Assembly (NCBI RefSeq): GCF_028595325.1
Contig: NZ_JAQQXR010000002.1
Coordinates: 310,001 to 374,000 of the forward strand
DNA from: Janthinobacterium fluminis
Lineage (GTDB): Bacteria; Pseudomonadota; Gammaproteobacteria; Burkholderiales; Burkholderiaceae_D
Direction: 5' to 3'
Length of the DNA stretch: 64,000 nucleotides
Below are positions 34,059-43,375 of the stretch, piece after piece. Under the pieces are notes generated by a model. The model searched no databases. It saw nothing but the letters and a program-made list of their open reading frames with translations, and had not been told where the DNA came from. Each line of letters begins with the position of its first letter. Position 1 is the first letter of the stretch. The position numbers and the translations under genes are program-made.

Positions 34059-35849
34059 ATGAGCTACACAGCGCCGTTGAAAGATATGTTGTTCGTGATG
34101 AATGAACTGGCCGGTCTGGCCGACATCAGCACGATGCCCGCCTGCGAAGATGCAACGCCGGACACCGCCGAGGCGGTGCTTGAGGAAAACGCCAAGTTCT
34201 GCGCCAGCGTCGTGGCGCCCTTGAACGGGGGCAGCGACAAGGAGCCGAGCTTCTGGCACGACGGCAATGTGACGACGTCGAAAGGCTTCAAGGAAGCGTT
34301 CAAGGCCTTCGCCGAAGCCGGCTGGCAGGGCGTGCAGCATCCGACCGAGTTCGGCGGCCAGGGCTTGCCCAAGCTGCTGGCCACGCCGTGCATCGAGATG
34401 CTGAACTCGGCCAGCGTGTCGTTCGCGCTGGTCGCGCTGCTGTCGGACGGCGCCATCGAGGCCCTGCTGACGGCCGGCAGCGACGCGCAGAAAGCCACCT
34501 ACCTGGCGCCGCTGGTGTCGGGCAAGTGGACCGGCACGATGAATTTGACCGAGCCGCAGGCCGGCTCCGACCTGGCCGCCGTGCGCGCCCGCGCCGTGCC
34601 GCAGGACGACGGCACGTATAAAGTGTTCGGCACCAAAATCTTCATCACCTACGGCGAACACGACATGGCCGAGAACATCGTCCACCTGGTGCTGGCGCGC
34701 ACGCCGGACGCGCCGCCCGGCGTCAAGGGGATTTCCCTGTTCATCGTGCCGAAGTTCCTCGTCAACGCCGACGGCAGCCTGGGCGCGCGCAACGACGCCC
34801 ACTGCGTGTCGATCGAGCACAAGCTGGGCATCAAGGCCAGCCCGACGGCCGTGTTGCAGTTCGGCGACCACGGCGGCGCCATCGGCACCCTGGTGGGCGA
34901 GGAAAACCGCGGCCTCGAATACATGTTCATCATGATGAACGCGGCCCGCTTCGGCGTCGGCATGCAGGGCATCGGCCTGGCCGAGCGCGCCTACCAGCAG
35001 GCCGTGGCGTTCGCCAAGGAGCGCGTGCAGTCGCGCGACGTGGCCGGCTCGGCCGGTCCCGTGACCATCATCCACCACCCGGACGTGCGCCGCATGCTGA
35101 TGTCGATGCGCGCCCAGACCGAGGCGGCGCGCGCGCTGGCCTACGTCGGCGCCGCGCTCAGCGACATCGCCCACCACCATCCGGACGCGGCGCTGCGCGC
35201 CGATAGCCTGGCCACCTATGAATACCTGGTGCCGGTCATCAAGGGCTGGGCGACGGAAATGTCGCAGGACGTCACCCGCGACGGCGTGCAGGTGCACGGC
35301 GGCATGGGCTTCATCGAGGAAACCGGCGCCGCCCAGCACTACCGCGACGCCAAGATCCTGACGATCTACGAAGGCACGACGGCGATCCAGGCGAACGACT
35401 TGGTCGGCCGCAAGACCGTGCGCGACGGCGGCGCCGTGGCCAGGGCCATCCTCGCCCAGGTGCGCGCCACCGAGGCGCAACTGGCCGATATCGGCGGCGC
35501 CGATTTCCAGGCCATCGGCCGCCAGTTGGGCGAAGGCAGCGTGGCGCTGGAAGCCGTGGTCGAGTACGTCGTGGCGAACATGAAGACGGATATCAAGGCC
35601 GTCTTCGCCGGCAGCGTGCTGTACCTGAAGCTGGCCGGCATCGTGCTGGGCGGCTGGCAGATGGCCCGCGCCGCCATCGTCGCCCGGCAGAAACTCGACG
35701 CCGGCGACGGCGACGCGGCCTTCTACGGCGCCAAGATCGCCACCGCGCGCTTCTTCGCCGACCACATCCTGTCGCAGGCGTCCGGCTTGCGCACGGCCAT
35801 CATCGACGGCAGCGCCGGCGTGCTGGCCTTGCGCGAAGACCAGTTCTAA
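34059..35849 (+). CDS. Acyl-CoA dehydrogenase (long form)
   Basis: This 596-residue flavoprotein oxidises an acyl-CoA to the enoyl-CoA and reduces ETF. It has the N-terminal helical domain, GTMNLTEPQAGSDLAAVRA of the FAD-binding middle domain, and the C-terminal segment VQVHGGMGFIEETGAAQHY, where the catalytic Glu region is ILTIYEGTTAIQANDLV. It is longer than medium-chain enzymes (about 390) because of an extra C-terminal domain, as in FadE-like enzymes. Start 34059 follows GGAGAGTGAG. Its location after etfBA supports the pairing; acyl chain length cannot be told. Confidence 0.93.
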   Translation: MSYTAPLKDMLFVMNELAGLADISTMPACEDATPDTAEAVLEENAKFCASVVAPLNGGSDKEPSFWHDGNVTTSKGFKEAFKAFAEAGWQGVQHPTEFGGQGLPKLLATPCIEMLNSASVSFALVALLSDGAIEALLTAGSDAQKATYLAPLVSGKWTGTMNLTEPQAGSDLAAVRARAVPQDDGTYKVFGTKIFITYGEHDMAENIVHLVLARTPDAPPGVKGISLFIVPKFLVNADGSLGARNDAHCVSIEHKLGIKASPTAVLQFGDHGGAIGTLVGEENRGLEYMFIMMNAARFGVGMQGIGLAERAYQQAVAFAKERVQSRDVAGSAGPVTIIHHPDVRRMLMSMRAQTEAARALAYVGAALSDIAHHHPDAALRADSLATYEYLVPVIKGWATEMSQDVTRDGVQVHGGMGFIEETGAAQHYRDAKILTIYEGTTAIQANDLVGRKTVRDGGAVARAILAQVRATEAQLADIGGADFQAIGRQLGEGSVALEAVVEYVVANMKTDIKAVFAGSVLYLKLAGIVLGGWQMARAAIVARQKLDAGDGDAAFYGAKIATARFFADHILSQASGLRTAIIDGSAGVLALREDQF

Positions 35850-35873
35850 GCCGCGACAGGGTGCCGGACTCTG

Positions 35874-35902
35874 CCCCGGCGGGACGCCAGATCCCGCCGG
35901 GG
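35874..35902. terminator. GC-rich hairpin after the acyl-CoA dehydrogenase gene
   Basis: A perfect 11-bp stem (CCCCGGCGGGA with TCCCGCCGGGG, loop of 7 nt) starts 25 bp after the stop codon. There is no T-run, so it may stop transcription only partly or protect the 3' end. Confidence 0.45.
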
Positions 35903-36176
35903 GCGTTCCAGATTGGCGCCCGGAGCCGCGGTCTGCGGTTGCCAGCCCTTTCAGCCGCCTGCGAGGACGCCCGAGTGTGGCGGGCTGGCCTCGTTGTGGC
36001 CGCCGCGCAAGATATTTAATTAATAGTGATTGTTAATTTAGAATATCAAATATATCATTTTAGTTCTGCCGGGCTGGTCGTATGGCGGTAATCCCTGGCG
36101 CGCCGTGCCTGTGGCGGCGCTGGCAGGGTGTCAGGCAGTGGCATTTACATCCGCGTTCAGACTTGAAAGATATGTT
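35903..36176. other. Intergenic region before the PEP-CTERM gene
   Basis: Nothing was recognised in the first 100 bp. The stretch 36010-36065 is markedly AT-rich (many TTAATTAAT-like and AATATCAAATA-like steps) against the GC-rich background and probably holds the promoter of the PEP-CTERM gene. No small gene with a credible start was found. Confidence 0.4.
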
Positions 36177-36935
36177 ATGAAATTCATTCAATATCCACTT
36201 TTCATCCTTTCCCTGGCGATACTCCCGGCCGCCCAGGCGGACAGCATCCATGTCCCCGCATTCTCATTGTCCGGCCCTGCGTTGGCGCAGGGGGCTTCCG
36301 GCAATAAGGCGGGGCAATTGCTGTCGAATGCGAACGGCGTCACCACCATCGCGGTGACGGGCTGGCAGTCGTCCGCCGGCCATTACACCGAACAGGGCGC
36401 CGGCAATTATCGGGATCAATCCAGCTTCAATGTGGCGGTTAATCCCGGGTATCGCATCACGGGCTTTTCATTCACGGGCACTTTTGTCGGTGTTCAAGTC
36501 CTGGATGCGAATCCCGGCGTGCCGAACAGTTCCCTTGTCACCCCCGGGGCCGCCGACAATGGCGCCCACGTCGGCATATCGCTGGGGCGTGGCGTGAACG
36601 GCGCGGCGTTTGCCGAGCCGTCGCGGCAAATCTCGCAGCTAAATGGCAGTTTCGACTTCGAATTGAGCGTCAAAAATCTCAGTTTGAGCGAGGCGCTTTC
36701 CCTGAGCCTGTATGGCGGCGTCGATATGTTTGCCAGGGCGGGCGAATGGGTCATCGAAAATGATGCGGGATCGTTTTATCGCTATTACGATAACTACGCC
36801 AGCATGAATATCCTGAATCCGACGCTGACGGTGTATTACGCCCCGGCGCTGGCGGTGCCGGAGCCGGAAAGCTACGCGATGTTGCTGCTCGGCCTGGCGT
36901 TCATGGGCATGGCGCGGCGCCGCAAGTCTGTTTGA
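36177..36935 (+). CDS. PEP-CTERM sorting domain-containing protein
   Basis: This 252-residue exported protein has a signal peptide (MKFIQYPLFILSLAILPAAQA, cut after AQA) and a C-terminal PEP-CTERM tail: VPEPESYAMLLLGLAFMGMA and a final RRRK. Exosortase cleaves such tails and the protein goes to the surface or to exopolysaccharide. The middle is beta-rich with no known domain (FSLSGPALAQGASGNKAG, PGYRITGFSFTGTFVGVQV). The exosortase gene is not in the window. Start 36177 is chosen because the signal peptide begins there. The tail is the main evidence. Confidence 0.9.
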   Translation: MKFIQYPLFILSLAILPAAQADSIHVPAFSLSGPALAQGASGNKAGQLLSNANGVTTIAVTGWQSSAGHYTEQGAGNYRDQSSFNVAVNPGYRITGFSFTGTFVGVQVLDANPGVPNSSLVTPGAADNGAHVGISLGRGVNGAAFAEPSRQISQLNGSFDFELSVKNLSLSEALSLSLYGGVDMFARAGEWVIENDAGSFYRYYDNYASMNILNPTLTVYYAPALAVPEPESYAMLLLGLAFMGMARRRKSV

Positions 36936-36964
36936 CGCCCCGTCTAGACGCTCAGTCTTGACGT

Positions 36965-36994
36965 AAAAAACGCCAGCATTCCCATGCTGGCGTT
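36965..36994 (-). terminator. Rho-independent terminator of the glycine-zipper protein gene
   Basis: On the minus strand a perfect 10-bp stem (AACGCCAGCA with TGCTGGCGTT, loop 6 nt) is followed by six T residues. It lies about 20 bp after the stop of the gene ending at 37014 and also separates it from the PEP-CTERM gene on the other strand. Confidence 0.85.
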
Positions 36995-37013
36995 ATAGGC
37001 TTGCTGCGTCCGC

Positions 37014-37631
37014 TTAGCGGCGGGCGATGCTGTTGCCGGCGTTCTTGACGCGGTCGCCGACGGCCAGGCCGGGGTCCTGGTCGAAGTTGAAATCGGCCTT
37101 CGCGCCGTTCTCATATTGCACGGCGACGGTCCAGATTTTGCTGGCCTTCATTTTCTGCTCGACCTTGTTGCCGGCATAGGCGCCGCCCGCCGCGCCGGCC
37201 AGCGTGGCCAAGTCCTTGCCGCGGCCGCCGCCCACCTGATTGCCCAGCAAGGCGCCGGCCACGCCGCCGCCGATCAGGCCCAGGGCGCTGCCTTCGCCGG
37301 CTTTTTCCGACACGTTGACCGACAAGACCTTGCCGCAGTCATTGCAGATGGCCGCCTGCGCCGCAGGACGGTCCGCGCCGCCCGCCTTCAGCGCCGCCTT
37401 GGCGTTCGCCTGCGCCTTCGTGTACTCGGCCTTGGCGTCGCGCGTGCACTGCATGCGCGCGCTGGAGCTGCTTTCCTCGGCGCACAGCTTCTTGTCGTCG
37501 GCGTAGCGCGTCGCGGCGCGCTGGTTGTCGATGGAATACTGCTCTTTCGGCGTCAGCCTGCTTTGCGCGAAGGCCGAGGTCGACAGTAGGGCGGCGACGA
37601 GCAGGGTCGGGATGAGTGGACGGCGGATCAT
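37014..37631 (-). CDS. Glycine-zipper 2TM domain protein, exported
   Basis: This 205-residue protein has a signal peptide (MIRRPLIPTLLVAALLSTSAFA). A charged coiled-coil-like region with Cys residues follows (YADDKKLCAEESSSSARMQ, AAICNDCGKV), then the glycine-zipper motif GLIGGGVAGALLGNQVGGG and LAGAAGGAYAGNKVEQKM. Such proteins sit in the outer membrane or periplasm, like SlyB or the PcpY group. The C-terminus is a beta-rich domain (VAVQYENGAKADFNFDQDP). Start 37631 has TTGGAGAATCCC just upstream. Role is not established. It has its own terminator. Confidence 0.85.
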   Translation of the reverse strand: MIRRPLIPTLLVAALLSTSAFAQSRLTPKEQYSIDNQRAATRYADDKKLCAEESSSSARMQCTRDAKAEYTKAQANAKAALKAGGADRPAAQAAICNDCGKVLSVNVSEKAGEGSALGLIGGGVAGALLGNQVGGGRGKDLATLAGAAGGAYAGNKVEQKMKASKIWTVAVQYENGAKADFNFDQDPGLAVGDRVKNAGNSIARR

Positions 37632-37762
37632 GGGATTCTCCAAAGGTTGTCAATTCAACCCGTCCGTAGCGGTGGGCGGGGGGCTCGCGCCTGTGGCGGC
37701 GAATTGCTTCAGTATAAATGTATTTTGTGCCTTTGCTATCACTGTTGTTTTCGTGTGCGCGC

Positions 37763-38188
37763 TCAGCCGTAGGCACCGCCCGTGTACAGCAGGTCGAACA
37801 GGCGGGCCAGCGTGGCGATCAGCGTGGCGGCGCCGACCATCAGCGTGGCCACCAGCAGCAGCGCCAGCGGCCAGTTCGACGCCGACTGCTTGCCGGAGCC
37901 GGTGTTGCGGGCGGCATCCCATTTGTCGTCGGGCGTCAGGCCCAGCACCAGCGCTTCGAGAAAGCCGACGATGGCCGACAGCGTCAGCGGCAGCACTTTG
38001 TAGAACCAGTCCGCCTCGGGCGCCAGTACAGCCACCAGCAGGCTGGCCGGCAGCGCGGCGAGGTGGGCCCAGGCCCAGCGGTCCCGCTTGCCGCCCAGAT
38101 AGAGGCGGTGCGCGCCCAGCGCGCCCAGCAGAAAGGCCAGCAGGCTGGCGAAGGTTTTGTTTTTATGCGAAGCGGCCATGGTTGTCAT
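37763..38188 (-). CDS. TM2 domain-containing membrane protein
   Basis: This 141-residue protein begins with a TM2 domain: HKNKTFASLLAFLLGALGAHR, then LYLGGKRDRW, two short membrane helices with a turn. Further hydrophobic segments are ALPASLLVAVLA, VLPLTLSAIVGFLEALVLGL and PLALLLVATLMVGAATLIATL. The TM2 family has no agreed function in bacteria. The start is uncertain between 38188 and the inner ATG at 38179, since no clear ribosome site precedes either. It is separate from the rpsP operon, which is divergent from it. Confidence 0.75.
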   Translation of the reverse strand: MTTMAASHKNKTFASLLAFLLGALGAHRLYLGGKRDRWAWAHLAALPASLLVAVLAPEADWFYKVLPLTLSAIVGFLEALVLGLTPDDKWDAARNTGSGKQSASNWPLALLLVATLMVGAATLIATLARLFDLLYTGGAYG

Positions 38189-38332
38189 AGGGGAGAAGCG
38201 GGAAAGCCGCAAGTATCGGTCAAAACCTTGTTGCTGTCATAGCACTTTAAGGTAACAAGACTATTGCGCGCCAAGGCCGCGCAGTTCATAATGTTCGATT
38301 AGCCCAAATTACACGCCAGTTATCATTAACGC

Positions 38333-38362
38333 TTGCTGCCTGGCGGTAAAGCGCGCTATAAT
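38333..38362 (+). promoter_or_regulatory. Promoter of the rpsP-rimM-trmD-rplS operon
   Basis: TTGCTG (38333-38338) and TATAAT (38357-38362) are separated by 18 bp and lie 39 bp before the rpsP start. This is the best sigma-70 match in the window. Confidence 0.65.
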
Positions 38363-38401
38363 TTGCGGCTTTTTCCGCCCAGCACACTTTTTGGAAATAT
38401 T

Positions 38402-38650
38402 ATGGTCGTTATTCGTTTAGCTCGTGGAGGCGCCAAGAAGCGCCCGTTCTTCAACATCGTTGCAACGGACTCGCGCAATCGCCGCGATGGCCGCTTCATT
38501 GAGCGCATCGGTTTTTACAACCCGATGGCATCGGGTGGCGAAGTGCCATTCCGTATCACTGAAGACCGTCTGTCGTACTGGCAAGGCGTTGGCGCACAAT
38601 TGTCGCCAACCGTCGCTCGCCTGATCGCGTCCGGCAAAGTAGCAGCTTAA
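38402..38650 (+). CDS. rpsP: 30S ribosomal protein S16
   Basis: S16 binds 16S rRNA in early small-subunit assembly. The 82-residue product begins [20 protein letters not shown] and has [15 protein letters not shown], both characteristic. ATG 38402 gives the usual length. It is the first gene of the conserved rpsP-rimM-trmD-rplS operon, 15 bp before rimM, with the promoter just upstream. Confidence 0.97.
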   Translation: MVVIRLARGGAKKRPFFNIVATDSRNRRDGRFIERIGFYNPMASGGEVPFRITEDRLSYWQGVGAQLSPTVARLIASGKVAA

Positions 38651-38664
38651 GTTAGATCACTGGT

Positions 38665-39225
38665 TTGACGGTTAAGACTGCATCCGGGGTGAAAGTCCCC
38701 GACGATCTGGTACAGGTAGGCTATGTCTCCGGTGCCTATGGCGTTGCCGGCGGTGTCAGGGTCACCCCTTTCTCCGTGGACGCGGATGCCTTGTTGAGCG
38801 TCAAAACCTGGTGGTTCGATAAGCCGAACGTGCATGACGTTGACGTCAAGCATGTGAAACTTCACGGCGGCGACGTCGTGGCCCAGTTGGTGGGTGTGGT
38901 AGGGCGGGATGCCGCAGAAGCGCTGAAGGGCGCCGCTGTGCAGGTTCCGCGCAGCCATTTCCCGGCACTGTCGGCTGACGAATTTTATTGGTCCGACCTG
39001 ATCGGACTGACAGTACAGAATTTGCAAGGCGAATGTCTCGGGCAGGTCACCGACATGATGAGCAACGGTCCGCAATCGATTTTGCGTATCGCTCCCGTCG
39101 TCGATGCCGGCGCGGACGCCGCCGAGAAGGCGCCTGAGCGCCTGATCCCGTTTGTCGGCCAGTTTGTCATCCATGTGGACAAGACCGGCAAGACCATTAC
39201 GGTCGACTGGGGTCTGGATTATTAA
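38665..39225 (+). CDS. rimM: Ribosome maturation factor RimM
   Basis: RimM helps 30S subunits mature, chiefly the head region with S19. The product begins with a region ending [20 protein letters not shown], the usual RimM opening, and has [20 protein letters not shown] of the PRC-barrel domain. The frame starts with TTG at 38665, which gives 186 residues; the ATG codons later would lose the conserved opening, so TTG is chosen, though a GTG within the leader is possible. It lies 15 bp after rpsP and 26 bp before trmD. Confidence 0.93.
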   Translation: MTVKTASGVKVPDDLVQVGYVSGAYGVAGGVRVTPFSVDADALLSVKTWWFDKPNVHDVDVKHVKLHGGDVVAQLVGVVGRDAAEALKGAAVQVPRSHFPALSADEFYWSDLIGLTVQNLQGECLGQVTDMMSNGPQSILRIAPVVDAGADAAEKAPERLIPFVGQFVIHVDKTGKTITVDWGLDY

Positions 39226-39251
39226 GCGGCGGCACAGGAAGCGGGCTTGCG

Positions 39252-39998
39252 ATGCAATTTGATGTCGTCACCTTGTTCCCGGAGATGTTTGCCGCCCTGA
39301 CGCAGTCGGGCGTGACCCGGCGCGCCTTCGAACAACAGAAATGTGGCTTGTCGCTGTGGAATCCGCGCGATTTCACCAGCGATAATCACCGTACCGTCGA
39401 CGACCGCCCATATGGCGGCGGCCCCGGCATGGTGATGCTGGCCAAGCCGCTGGAGGCGACCCTCGCCGCCGCCCGGCAGCGCCAGACCGATCTGGGACTG
39501 GCCGCGCCGCGCGTGGTGTTCATGTCGCCGCAGGGGCGCGCGCTGACGCACGAGCGCGTGATGCAATTGAAGCAGGAGCCGGGTCTGGTGATACTGTGCG
39601 GCCGCTACGAAGCGGTCGACCAGCGCCTGATCGAGCGCTGCGTCGACGAGGAAATCAGCCTCGGCGATTTCGTGCTGTCCGGCGGCGAGTTGCCGGCGAT
39701 GGCCTTGATGGACGCCGTGATACGGCAGTTGCCGGGCGTGCTCAACACGGACGCCTCGGCCGTCGAGGACAGCTTCGTCAACGGTTTGCTCGATTCGCCG
39801 CACTACACGCGGCCGGAAACGTACGAGGGCATGGGCGTGCCGCCTGTCTTGATGGGCGGCAACCACGCCGAGATCGAGAAGTGGCGCCGCCAGCGCATGC
39901 TCGAAGCGACGGCGCGCAAGCGCCCCGACTTGCTGGCCAAGGCGCGCGGCGCCGGCCTGTTGTCGCGCGCCGACGAACAGTTTTTGTCGGGCTTGTGA
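39252..39998 (+). CDS. trmD: tRNA (guanine-N1)-methyltransferase
   Basis: TrmD methylates G37 of tRNAs, using S-adenosylmethionine, to prevent frameshifts. The 248-residue product begins [20 protein letters not shown] and has the knot-type SAM-binding sequence in [20 protein letters not shown] and [35 protein letters not shown] is also characteristic. ATG 39252 has GGAAGCGGG within 10 nt. It is the third gene of the S16-RimM-TrmD-L19 operon. L19 follows after 124 bp. Confidence 0.97.
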   Translation: MQFDVVTLFPEMFAALTQSGVTRRAFEQQKCGLSLWNPRDFTSDNHRTVDDRPYGGGPGMVMLAKPLEATLAAARQRQTDLGLAAPRVVFMSPQGRALTHERVMQLKQEPGLVILCGRYEAVDQRLIERCVDEEISLGDFVLSGGELPAMALMDAVIRQLPGVLNTDASAVEDSFVNGLLDSPHYTRPETYEGMGVPPVLMGGNHAEIEKWRRQRMLEATARKRPDLLAKARGAGLLSRADEQFLSGL

Positions 39999-40122
39999 TT
40001 GCTTCACGGGCCCGTGTTGTTGGTAGTACCGCGCGGGCGTCTTGCCCGCATGTTTAACCCCATCCTCTACCGGGCAGGCGCGAGCCTTTAGCGCCGGCAA
40101 GATGGTTTCTGGAGTAAGAAAA

Positions 40123-40506
40123 ATGGACTTGATTCAGCAATTAGAGCAGGAAGAAATCGCCCGTCTGGGTAAATCGATCCCTGCGTTCGCCCCTGGCGAC
40201 ACCGTAATCGTCAACGTCAACGTCGTCGAAGGCACCCGCAAGCGCGCCCAGGCATACGAAGGCGTCGTCATCTCCCGTCGTAACCGCGGCCTGAACTCGA
40301 ACTTCATCGTTCGTAAGATCTCGTCCGGCGAAGGCGTCGAGCGTACGTTCCAATTGTACTCCCCGCTGATCGCTTCGATCGAAGTGAAACGCCGCGGTGA
40401 CGTGCGCCGCGCCAAGCTGTACTATCTGCGTGAGCGTTCGGGCAAATCGGCGCGTATCAAAGAGAAACTGCCGCAACGTCGCGTTGTGGCGAAAGCAAGC
40501 GCTTAA
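40123..40506 (+). CDS. rplS: 50S ribosomal protein L19
   Basis: L19 is at the interface of the ribosomal subunits. The 127-residue product begins [20 protein letters not shown] and has [40 protein letters not shown] and ending [16 protein letters not shown] 40123 has GGAGTAAGAAA just upstream; the open frame continues upstream without support. It is the last gene of the operon and is followed 24 bp later by a strong terminator. Confidence 0.97.
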   Translation: MDLIQQLEQEEIARLGKSIPAFAPGDTVIVNVNVVEGTRKRAQAYEGVVISRRNRGLNSNFIVRKISSGEGVERTFQLYSPLIASIEVKRRGDVRRAKLYYLRERSGKSARIKEKLPQRRVVAKASA

Positions 40507-40530
40507 TTCTAGCGCCTGTGTCTGGAAGAA

Positions 40531-40556
40531 GGGGCGCCTGCAGGTGCCCCTTTTTT
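40531..40556 (+). terminator. Rho-independent terminator of the rpsP-rplS operon
   Basis: An 8-bp stem with one G-T pair (GGGGCGCC, loop TGCA, GGTGCCCC) is followed by six T residues. It is 24 bp after the rplS stop codon. Confidence 0.9.
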
Positions 40557-40580
40557 GTATCTGCCGCAGCGGGAGGAAGC

Positions 40581-41237
40581 TTGACTACATTGCTGTTCGA
40601 TCCGCGCCAGTTGGCGGTCGAGTCGATCGCCGGCGAGCGCGCCGTCGCCGCCGAGCGCCTGACGGCGCCGTGGTTGCGCCAGCGCTTCGCCGATCCGCCC
40701 GTGTGGCAGCCGGAGGCCGTCGAGGCGCCGCCCGGCGCGACGGCGCCGACGGCGGCCTCGGTGCTGGTGCCGCTGGTGCAGCGCGAGGCCGGCCTGACGA
40801 TCCTGCTGACGCTGCGCACGGCGCACCTGAGCCAGCACGCCGGCCAGGTCAGCTTTCCCGGCGGGCGCGCCGAGCCGGGCGACGGCTCGGTCGTCGAGAC
40901 GGCGCTGCGCGAAACGGAGGAGGAGGTCGGCTTGCAGCGGCGCCACGTCGACGTGCTCGGCACCTTGCCCGACTATCTGACCGGCACCGGCTTTCGCGTC
41001 ACCCCCGTCGTCGCCCTGGTCGCGCCGCCGTTCGCGCTGCGCGCCGACCCGTCCGAGGTGGCCGAGATTTTCGAGGTGCCGCTGGCCTTCCTGATGGACG
41101 GCTTGCACCACCAGCGCCTGTCGGCCACCTTCCCGGCCGGCCGCCGCACCTTCTATGCGATGCCGTATGAGCGCTTCTATATCTGGGGCGCCACCGCCGG
41201 CATGCTGCGCAATCTGTTCCATTTCCTGCGCGCCTAA
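40581..41237 (+). CDS. NUDIX hydrolase, probable CoA pyrophosphatase (NudL-like)
   Basis: This 218-residue hydrolase has the NUDIX box, beginning with GGRAEPGDGSVVETALRETE and EEVGL. It is in a longer conserved context, LRTAHLSQHAGQVSFPGG, typical of CoA pyrophosphatases that split CoA to phosphopantetheine and ADP. TTG 40581 is chosen because GGGAGGAAGC directly precedes it and no ATG or GTG fits; the frame is open upstream without similarity. It is separate from the ribosomal operon. The CobD-like gene starts 113 bp downstream. Confidence 0.88.
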   Translation: MTTLLFDPRQLAVESIAGERAVAAERLTAPWLRQRFADPPVWQPEAVEAPPGATAPTAASVLVPLVQREAGLTILLTLRTAHLSQHAGQVSFPGGRAEPGDGSVVETALRETEEEVGLQRRHVDVLGTLPDYLTGTGFRVTPVVALVAPPFALRADPSEVAEIFEVPLAFLMDGLHHQRLSATFPAGRRTFYAMPYERFYIWGATAGMLRNLFHFLRA

Positions 41238-41350
41238 GTGCCTTATTGACATTTTAACAAGCAGATGGTAGTTGTAATAAGTTTGATTCCGGCATTACAC
41301 TGCGCTATCGTAGCGTGCATTACGGCATTGCTGATCTAAAAGGACGTTTG

Positions 41351-42310
41351 ATGACATTTCTTTCCATTCTATGCGCGCTACTGATCGAGCAACTCAAGCC
41401 GCTGCGCGCGGACAATCCCATCTATGCCGAAATCAAGAGCCTGGCGATGCGGATGGAAACCTGGTTCAACGCCGGCCACCCGCGCCACGGGCGCATGGGC
41501 TGGTTCCTGATGATGGCGATGCTGATGCTGCCGACGGCCCTGGTCTACTGGGTGCTGATCCATTACAAGCTGCCGCTGGTCGCCTTCGCCTGGAACATCC
41601 TGATCGTCTACCTGACGCTGGGCTTCCGCCACTACAGCCATTACTTCACCTCGATCCAGCTGGCCCTGAGCGCCGGCGACGAGGCGGCCGCGCGCAGCCT
41701 GCTGGCCGAGTGGACCAAGCAAGACACGGTGGGCATGGAAGCCAATGAGATCGCCCGCATCGCCGTGGAAAAATCGCTGATCACGACGCACCGCAACGTC
41801 TTCGGCGTGTTCTTCTGGTTCCTGATGCCGCTGGGGCCGGCCTGCGCCGTCATGTACCGCGTCGCCGAATACCTGGCGCGCGCCTGGAACGAGCCCGAGC
41901 ACATGCGCAACGAGGCTTTCGGCGAATTCGCCGCCCGCGCCTTTTACTGGATAGACTGGATTCCCGCGCGCCTGACGGCCGTCGCCTTCGCCGTCGTCGG
42001 CAATTTCGAGGACGCCATCTACGCCTGGCGCAATTTCGCCGACCGCTGGCAGGACGAGGCCATCGGCATCATCCTGTCGGCCGGCGGCGGCGCCATGGGC
42101 GTGCGCCTGGGCACGCCGCAGGAAAACGCGGCCAAGGTCTTGCCGGCCGACGCAGCCACCGTCGACAGCAGCGACAGCGAGGGCGAGAGCCTGCCCGGCG
42201 ACGAGCCCAGCGTGCGCGCCCTGCAAAGCACGGTGGGCCTGGTCTGGCGCGCGCTGTTGCTGTGGATGTTGTTGCTGTTGTTGCTGTCCGGCGCGGTCTG
42301 GCTCGGCTAA
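41351..42310 (+). CDS. CobD/CbiB-family membrane protein
   Basis: This 319-residue protein matches the family usually named CobD/CbiB-like in betaproteobacteria. It begins MTFLSILCALLIEQLKPLR and has about four membrane segments (WFLMMAMLMLPTALVYWVLI, VFFWFLMPLGPACAVMYRVA, LLLWMLLLLLLSGAVWLG). CbiB itself makes adenosylcobinamide phosphate in cobalamin synthesis, but this short, C-terminally diverged form has no other cobalamin genes beside it, so a true CobD role is doubtful. It resembles AmpE-like proteins in places. ATG 41351 follows AGGACGTTTG. Confidence 0.8.
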   Translation: MTFLSILCALLIEQLKPLRADNPIYAEIKSLAMRMETWFNAGHPRHGRMGWFLMMAMLMLPTALVYWVLIHYKLPLVAFAWNILIVYLTLGFRHYSHYFTSIQLALSAGDEAAARSLLAEWTKQDTVGMEANEIARIAVEKSLITTHRNVFGVFFWFLMPLGPACAVMYRVAEYLARAWNEPEHMRNEAFGEFAARAFYWIDWIPARLTAVAFAVVGNFEDAIYAWRNFADRWQDEAIGIILSAGGGAMGVRLGTPQENAAKVLPADAATVDSSDSEGESLPGDEPSVRALQSTVGLVWRALLLWMLLLLLLSGAVWLG

Positions 42311-42464
42311 ACGGGCGCGAACGGCGCCACGGGACTACAATGCTGTTGTAACGCGGCTGGATAAGCAGGTCTTCTATAAGATATAATACTCAGGTATTGC
42401 AAGACCAGCTTCACCCGCCCGGCCCAGCTGCCGGGGTTATTCACGCATTCTTGTCCCACCGTCT

Positions 42465-42800
42465 ATGGCCGACTCAGCACACACCAACAGAGAACTTGCC
42501 AGCGAGTTCTTCATTCTTGGCGTCACCAGCGATGGCAAACAATTCCGTCCCAGCGACTGGGCCGAACGCCTGTGCGGCGTGATGTCCTGCTTCAATCCCG
42601 AAGCGGGGCCGAATGCGCACCTGCAGTTCTCGCCCTACGTGCGGCCGACCATCGTCAACGGCATGAAGTCCGTCGTCGTCAACGCCAAGCTGAAACAACT
42701 CGAACCGATGGCCTTCCACTTTGTCGTCGAGTTCGCCAAGGACAATGACCTGCAAGTGGTCGACGCCTGCTTCCTGCCCTATCCGGACGAGCGCCCCTGA
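42465..42800 (+). CDS. DUF3579 domain-containing protein
   Basis: This 111-residue cytoplasmic protein is of unknown role, from a family found mostly in betaproteobacteria. The stretch EFFILGVTSDGKQFRPSDWA, then ERLCGVMSCF, and PYVRPTIVNGMKSVVVNAKL match the DUF3579 pattern in my memory. ATG 42465 is the only reasonable start. It is preceded by a 150-bp region and followed by the CBS-domain gene 117 bp later, so the two may be separate. Confidence 0.8.
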   Translation: MADSAHTNRELASEFFILGVTSDGKQFRPSDWAERLCGVMSCFNPEAGPNAHLQFSPYVRPTIVNGMKSVVVNAKLKQLEPMAFHFVVEFAKDNDLQVVDACFLPYPDERP

Positions 42801-42916
42801 GGCGGCGCGGCCCCGCCGCGCCGTTTGAGCCAGATCAAGGCCGCCGCACGCCGCCGGCGTAGCGTGGTGCTGCAGCGCGCGCGCCGCGCGCGCCGGACCG
42901 GAAATCAGGGGGCGCC

Positions 42917-43366
42917 ATGCGTATCGGGGATATCTGTACTGTGCAAACCGTGCACTGCAAACGCGACATGACGGTGCAGGAGGCGGCGCTGCTGATGCGC
43001 ACCCACCACGTCGGCGACCTCGTCGTCGTCGAGCAGCCGAACGGCGAGCAGGTTCCCGTCGGCATCATCACCGACCGCGACATCGTCGTTTCCGTCATCG
43101 CCCTCGGCCTCGACCCGGCCAGCCTGCTCGTCGGCGACATCATGACGGAGGAGTTGATGACGGCCACCGAGGACGAGGACGTCTACGAAACCATCGAACG
43201 CATGCGCTTCAAGAGCATCCGCCGCCTGCCGGTGGTCAACAGCATGGGCGGTTTGAGCGGCATCGTCAGCGTCGACGACCTGCTCGAATTCCTCGCCGAG
43301 GAAATGGGCGAGTTGTCGCGCATCAGCTCCGGCCAGCTGGCCCACGAGAAGCAGGCGCGCCAGTAG
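42917..43366 (+). CDS. Tandem CBS-domain protein
   Basis: This 149-residue protein has two CBS domains: the first from MRIGDICTVQTVHCKRDMTV and GIITDRDIVVSVIALG, the second from SLLVGDIMTEELMTATEDED and RLPVVNSMGGLSGIVSVDD. CBS pairs bind adenosine nucleotides such as AMP or ATP and sense energy state. No catalytic or membrane part is attached, so it is a stand-alone sensor whose partner is not known. The C-terminus ends with a short helical tail (SSGQLAHEKQARQ). It is convergent with the GntR regulator gene, 9 bp away. Confidence 0.88.
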   Translation: MRIGDICTVQTVHCKRDMTVQEAALLMRTHHVGDLVVVEQPNGEQVPVGIITDRDIVVSVIALGLDPASLLVGDIMTEELMTATEDEDVYETIERMRFKSIRRLPVVNSMGGLSGIVSVDDLLEFLAEEMGELSRISSGQLAHEKQARQ

Positions 43367-43375
43367 GCGGCCGTC